From: 2-02-FULL-38-15 sp964645555
GTDB taxonomy: Bacteria > Patescibacteriota > Microgenomatia > Daviesbacterales > UBA10151
Length of the DNA stretch: 7,451 nt
Direction of reading: 5' to 3'
Assembly: GCA_964645555.1 (NCBI GenBank)
Contig: CAZYBP010000045.1
Location: 1 to 7,451 of the forward strand
The position numbers and the translations under genes are program-made. Shown in pieces: positions 5,261 to 7,451 of the stretch. The notes under the pieces were generated by a model. It had not been told where the DNA came from and ran no database searches. It worked only from the letters and a program-made list of their open reading frames with translations. Within the stretch, counting starts at the first letter, position 1. Each line of letters begins with the position of its first letter.

Positions 5261-5818
5261 ATGGTAGTAGAAACTGGTCAAGGTAGGAATCATTTTATAG
5301 TAGGGACCTTAGAAACAGGTCAGAGATATTGTGGGTACCATCCTACAAGAGGTGTTCTTGTGGCAACCTTACAGGCTATAGAAGGAGATCGAGTCTGCTT
5401 TGAAGCTGAAGGAGCTCAGTTAAGATTTAGGCAGCCATTAAGATTTAGTCAGCCATTAACAAGACTAACCCAATTTGGCAAAATGGACCGCTATGAAGTT
5501 GTACAGAAATTCCCCCCCAGGGATACTGCCGGGGGCCCGGTTAGACCACTCCTATTGGGTGAATTACGCGAAGGGGATACTTATTCATTAAGCTTTAGCA
5601 ACAGAAGAGCAGAAGTAAGCTTTAAGATACCAGAGGCTATATATACAGGAATATCAATGGGGGTACTGAAGTTCCAAGGACAATGGGAATCTCTGACTAT
5701 TGAGGGAGGTTCCTTTATGAATGTTAAAGAACCTATTTGTCTTCCAGTTCAAGTTGGTAGATTAGCATTGGAACCGGGAGCACCAGGTTTGACTGTTTAT
5801 CAGTCACAACCAACGTAA
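5261..5818 (+). CDS. hypothetical protein, 185 aa, beta-rich
   Basis: I do not recognise this protein. It alternates short hydrophobic strands and turns throughout (HFIVGTL, GVLVATLQAI, RVCFEAEG, TYSLSF, RAEVSFKIP, GVLKFQGQWESLTIEGG), suggesting an all-beta soluble protein. It lacks a signal peptide or membrane segment. Residues 54-65 are a six-residue tandem repeat (LRFRQP, LRFSQP) encoded by an 18-bp duplication. The ATG is preceded by AGAAAGGA at good spacing, so the start is well supported. It lies 19 bases after a leader terminator and should be controlled by the attenuator at 5141-5241. A run of seven C at 5512-5518 is an indel-prone site, but the residues on both sides have similar composition, so the frame looks intact. 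Function unknown. Confidence 0.7.
   Translation: MVVETGQGRNHFIVGTLETGQRYCGYHPTRGVLVATLQAIEGDRVCFEAEGAQLRFRQPLRFSQPLTRLTQFGKMDRYEVVQKFPPRDTAGGPVRPLLLGELREGDTYSLSFSNRRAEVSFKIPEAIYTGISMGVLKFQGQWESLTIEGGSFMNVKEPICLPVQVGRLALEPGAPGLTVYQSQPT
5420..5455 (+). repeat. 18-bp in-frame tandem duplication in the 185-aa gene
   Basis: TTAAGATTTAGGCAGCCA (5420-5437) is followed at once by TTAAGATTTAGTCAGCCA (5438-5455), 17 of 18 identical. A third partial unit, TTAA, follows. It encodes LRFRQP then LRFSQP and keeps the frame. The near identity suggests a recent slippage duplication. Confidence 0.9.
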
Positions 5819-5878
5819 AATCGAATATCTTTAAATTCATTGATCCGGAAGGTTGGAACCGGGGAGGAGAGCAGCAAG

Positions 5879-5897
5879 CCCTTCGATAAACTCAGGG
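5879..5897. repeat. copy of a CCCTTCGA-CTCAGGG type intergenic repeat
   Basis: CCCTTCGATAAACTCAGGG differs by two bases from CCCTTCGACAAGCTCAGGG, a short interspersed repeat I remember from intergenic regions of many uncultured bacteria; spurious translations of it contain PFDKLRV. Its ends (CCCT/AGGG) pair. Only one copy is in this window, so its repeat nature rests on memory. Confidence 0.35.
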
Positions 5898-5987
5898 TGA
5901 ATATGCTACGGAGGCGAAACCGTAAAAGTCTTGCAACATGTGTCGATTATTTCGGAGCATGTCATGAACAAGTTTTCTACATGACGT

Positions 5988-6013
5988 GCTTTCCTAAAAA
6001 AGGAAAGCTTTTT
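5988..6013 (+). terminator. terminator-like hairpin just before the gap
   Basis: GCTTTCC (5988-5994) and GGAAAGC (6002-6008) are perfect 7-bp complements with a TAAAAAA loop, followed by TTTTT (6009-6013) and then N. Its first two bases overlap the preceding 10-bp hairpin, so the two may be alternative structures. If the gap is truly short, it could instead be stem III of the T-box leader. Confidence 0.55.
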
Positions 6014-6023
6014 NNNNNNNNNN
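6014..6023. other. scaffold gap (10 N)
   Basis: Ten N residues separate a poly-T hairpin from the T-box module. Ten is a common placeholder for a gap of unknown length, so the true distance between the flanks is unknown. Hairpins with homopolymers on the left side may have broken the assembly. Confidence 0.95.
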
Positions 6024-6033
6024 TAGGACTAAA

Positions 6034-6106
6034 ACAAGGTGGCACAGCCTATTGTTGGGCCCTTGTGAAATCACAATATATTTTTGTGGTTTTGCAAGGG
6101 CTTTTT
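6034..6106 (+). promoter_or_regulatory. T-box riboswitch antiterminator/terminator module of trpS
   Basis: AAGGTGGCACAGCC (6036-6049) matches the T-box consensus (AGGGTGGNACCGCG) in its core. The fold is exact. Helix A1 pairs ACAAGG (6034-6039) with CCTTGT (6061-6066). A 7-base bulge, UGGCACA (6040-6046), follows. Helix A2 pairs GCC (6047-6049) with GGC (6058-6060), continuous with A1 on the 3' strand. The bulge UGGC would pair with a tRNA 3' end GCCA, that is discriminator base G73, which bacterial tRNA-Trp has. The competing terminator uses 6059-6066. Uncharged tRNA-Trp would stabilise the antiterminator and turn on the downstream trpS. The specifier-loop half is lost or hidden near the gap. 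Confidence 0.85.
6059..6106 (+). terminator. T-box terminator hairpin
   Basis: An 18-bp uninterrupted stem: 6059-6076 (GCCCTTGTGAAATCACAA) pairs with 6084-6101, with three or so G-U pairs, loop TATATTT, followed by TTTTT at 6102-6106. The first eight bases are shared with the antiterminator, making the two folds exclusive. Confidence 0.9.
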
Positions 6107-6135
6107 AAATGGAAAAAAGAAAGGACGTGAAGGAT

Positions 6136-6350
6136 ATGGCAGCTGAAAAGATAAGAGAACAGCCATTAGAAGCTGAGTAGGAGAAACAGATAGGCTTGAT
6201 CAATTAGGACTGGGTATTGAATTAAACACTAATGTTGTTCCAAGTTCAGATGAACTTTTAGCAGAACTAAATAGATTTAGGAGGGCAGTTGGTGCACAAG
6301 AAACTAAAAGTATAGTACCGGAGATACCTAGGGGCATGTTTAATGGATAA
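6136..6350 (+). pseudogene. small hypothetical gene broken by a one-base frameshift
   Basis: An ATG at 6136, with AAAGGA about a dozen bases upstream, opens MAAEKIREQPLEAE and stops at TAG 6178-6180. From 6180 a different frame continues smoothly as GETDRLDQLGLG, ELNTNVVPSSDELLAELNRF and IVPEIPRGMFNG to TAA at 6348-6350. Adding one base after GAG (6175-6177) would join the two into a 71-aa polar, helix-prone protein (EAE-V-GETD). No start codon or ribosome binding site introduces the second part, and the -1 frame is closed just upstream, which favours a deletion or sequencing error over two genes. It lies directly behind the T-box terminator and before trpS, so it would be the first gene of the T-box-controlled unit. 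Not recognised. No slippery heptamer is visible, so programmed frameshifting is unlikely. Confidence 0.45.
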
Positions 6351-6376
6351 TATGCTAAACTAAAAGAAAGAAAACT

Positions 6377-7372
6377 ATGAAAAGGATCTTAACAGGGGAT
6401 AGGCCTACCTATGACAGTTTCCATTTGGGAAACTATATTGGCTCGCTTAAAAATAGAGTAAAGCTACAAGATGAATATGAAATGTTCATACCTTTGGTAG
6501 ATTTACATGCTTTAACAACCCACTTTGACCGAGCTGACCAGCTTGAAAAAAATATTCAAGGACTGATGCTTGGTTATTTATCAGTGGGTTTGGATCCTGA
6601 AAAGGTTACTTTTTTTATTCAGTCTAAAGTGCCTGAGGTTTTGGAATTGGCTTATATTTTAAGTGTACTTACTCCCAGGCCTCTTATAGCCAGGCAGCCT
6701 GCTTTAAAAGAAAAACTTGATCAGGGTTCTGAAGACACTGTCGGTTTGTTTTACTATCCGGTATTGATGGCAGCAGACATCTTACTGCCGAGGGCCAATT
6801 TAGTACCTGTGGGAAAGGACCAAAAAGCTCATGTGGAATTTGCCCGGGATATTGCTATTAAATTTAATAATTTGTATGGAGAAGTTTTCCCAATTCCAGA
6901 ACCCCTGATAGGGGAGGTACCAACCCTTCCTGGTACGGATGGCCAGGTTAAAATGGGGAAGTCTTTAGGGAATGCAATTTTTTTAACTGATTCTACGGAG
7001 GAACTAGAAAAAAAGGTAATGGGTATGTATACAGATCCAAAAAGAATTCATTCGATAGACCCCGGAACTATAGAGGGTAATCCGGTATTTATTTATTTGG
7101 ATGCTTTTAGTAGTAAAGAAGACAAAGGTCCTATAGACGATTTAAAAAATCGCTATAGGGCAGGCCAAGTAGGGGATATTGAGGTTAAAAAGTACCTAGT
7201 CAAAGTTTTAAATAATTTCCTGGATCCTATCAGGAAAAGGCGGGTTGAATATGAAAAACAACCAGAATTAGTGGAACAAATCTTAAAAGAAGGGACACAA
7301 AAAGCCCGGGTAGAAGCACAAAAAACCTTGGCTGAAGTTAGAAAAGCCATGAAACTGGATTACTTTGTATGA
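6377..7372 (+). CDS. trpS: tryptophanyl-tRNA synthetase
   Basis: This 331-aa class I aminoacyl-tRNA synthetase has full length for the bacterial family; it charges tRNA-Trp with tryptophan in the cytoplasm. The N-terminal ILTGDRPTYDSFHLGNYIG carries the HIGH-type motif His16-Leu-Gly-Asn19. MAADILLP at 131-138 has Asp134, matching the Asp that reads the tryptophan indole NH in Bacillus TrpRS. VPVGKDQKAHVEFARDIA (143-160) and PGTDGQVKMGKSLGNAI (185-201) follow. The signature KMSKS appears as Lys-Met-Gly-Lys-Ser (192-196), keeping the two lysines. The C-terminal helix region (about 250-331) should bind the anticodon. The start ATG fits the family N-terminus. The upstream sequence is A/G-rich with only a weak Shine-Dalgarno. 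A T-box module 270 bases upstream should couple expression to uncharged tRNA-Trp. The TGA stop overlaps the next start in ATGA. Confidence 0.96.
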   Translation: MKRILTGDRPTYDSFHLGNYIGSLKNRVKLQDEYEMFIPLVDLHALTTHFDRADQLEKNIQGLMLGYLSVGLDPEKVTFFIQSKVPEVLELAYILSVLTPRPLIARQPALKEKLDQGSEDTVGLFYYPVLMAADILLPRANLVPVGKDQKAHVEFARDIAIKFNNLYGEVFPIPEPLIGEVPTLPGTDGQVKMGKSLGNAIFLTDSTEELEKKVMGMYTDPKRIHSIDPGTIEGNPVFIYLDAFSSKEDKGPIDDLKNRYRAGQVGDIEVKKYLVKVLNNFLDPIRKRRVEYEKQPELVEQILKEGTQKARVEAQKTLAEVRKAMKLDYFV

Positions 7373-7451
7373 TAACTATTGATGATTTTTCAAAAGTTGA
7401 ATTCAAAGTGGGTACTGTTTTAGAGGCAGAAGAGGTGCCTGGGTCAGATAA
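7369..7451 (+). CDS. tRNA-binding OB-fold protein, methionyl-tRNA synthetase beta-like (3' truncated)
   Basis: The ATG at 7369 overlaps the trpS stop as ATGA, so translation is coupled. The 27 residues visible, MITIDDFSKVEFKVGTVLEA followed by EEVPGSD, match the start of the EMAP-II/Arc1p/MetRS C-terminal tRNA-binding domain: 'DDF.KVE.RVG.V..AE.V.G.DK' is its hallmark first strand pair. In many bacteria this domain is the C-terminus of MetRS; as a free protein it is the MetRS beta chain or a CsaA-like chaperone. The EVPGSD ending favours the MetRS beta type over CsaA. Its place after trpS and under the same T-box suggests a role in tRNA handling. The gene continues past the window end. Confidence 0.8.
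   Translation, partial: MITIDDFSKVEFKVGTVLEAEEVPGSD

Larger units (their letters stand above)
5842..6013 (+). ncRNA. structured RNA of unknown class, ending in a terminator next to the scaffold gap
   Basis: No convincing reading frame is present; the frame open through here runs across the N gap. Hairpins: CCCT/AGGG (5879-5882, 5894-5897) with an outer AGC/GCT (5870-5872, 5905-5907) around an asymmetric internal loop AGCAA/GAAUAU; ACGG/CCGT (5908-5911, 5920-5923); and GCATGTCATG (5957-5966) with CATGACGTGC (5980-5989), 10 bp with one G-U. The internal loop resembles the AGUA/GAA specifier loop of a T-box stem I, so the segment could be the 5' half of the T-box leader completed after the gap. 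However, I cannot place a UGG (Trp) specifier, and a terminator-like hairpin intervenes. It may be a separate RNA. Confidence 0.35.

Noticed and set aside
5840..5880. Signal recognition particle RNA (CCGGAAGG and AGCAGC segments)
   Set aside because: The two conserved pieces are not in the right order or spacing and the closing long stem is missing.
5840..6130. A 96-codon plus-strand frame across the N gap
   Set aside because: It runs through unknown bases, the interspersed repeat, the terminator hairpin and the T-box. Its composition is not protein-like, and the RNA structures explain the sequence better.
7153..7350. A 65-codon minus-strand frame
   Set aside because: Antisense to the conserved C-terminal part of trpS; no supporting signals.
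1..7451. CRISPR array, tRNA or rRNA genes, insertion sequence
   Set aside because: No regularly spaced repeats, no cloverleaf or rRNA signatures, no transposase and no terminal inverted repeats were seen.

Overview
This is an AT-rich, metagenome-style fragment (a run of N marks a scaffold gap at 6014-6023), with partial genes at both ends. TGA ends three clear genes, so the standard bacterial code applies and the TGA=Gly code of Gracilibacteria is excluded. Several short genes look lineage-specific, many starts lack a Shine-Dalgarno sequence, one metabolic operon stands alone and the intergenic spaces are compact. Together these suggest a Patescibacteria/CPR (Microgenomates-like) bacterium. 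That is an inference; nothing in the window proves the taxonomy.

Layout: (1) 1-390 is the 3' end of an archaeal-type GlmU-like sugar nucleotidyltransferase/acyltransferase. (2) 397-1425 is an unrecognised 342-aa protein with an HGT motif reminiscent of ADP-ribosyltransferase folds. It ends at a hairpin shared with a convergent small minus-strand gene (1463-1678), which has a perfect Shine-Dalgarno but an intrinsic terminator inside its own reading frame. (3) 1843-4599 is a tight three-gene operon for an ATP-citrate-lyase-type system: an ATP-grasp beta subunit, a phosphohistidine alpha subunit and a citrate-synthase-fold citryl-CoA lyase. The gene order equals the domain order of the fused ATP citrate lyase of animals. 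(4) 4600-5260 holds a terminator, a 90-aa unknown gene, a possible small RNA with its own promoter and terminator, and a leader with three mutually exclusive helices in front of a 185-aa unknown gene (5261-5818). (5) 5819-6376 has no intact gene. It holds structured RNA ending in a terminator, the gap, a well-formed T-box antiterminator/terminator module, and a frameshifted small gene. (6) 6377-7451 is trpS followed by an ATGA-overlapping start of a tRNA-binding OB-fold protein (MetRS beta-like).

Together, the operon would cleave citrate with ATP and CoA to acetyl-CoA and oxaloacetate in two steps (citryl-CoA synthetase, then citryl-CoA lyase), giving acetyl-CoA without the rest of a TCA cycle being visible here. 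The lyase has an unusual Asn where its relatives carry an active-site His, so the exact substrate is not settled. The right half is dominated by transcription attenuation: a tRNA-sensing T-box controls tryptophanyl-tRNA synthetase, and an unrelated, possibly new attenuator controls the 185-aa gene.
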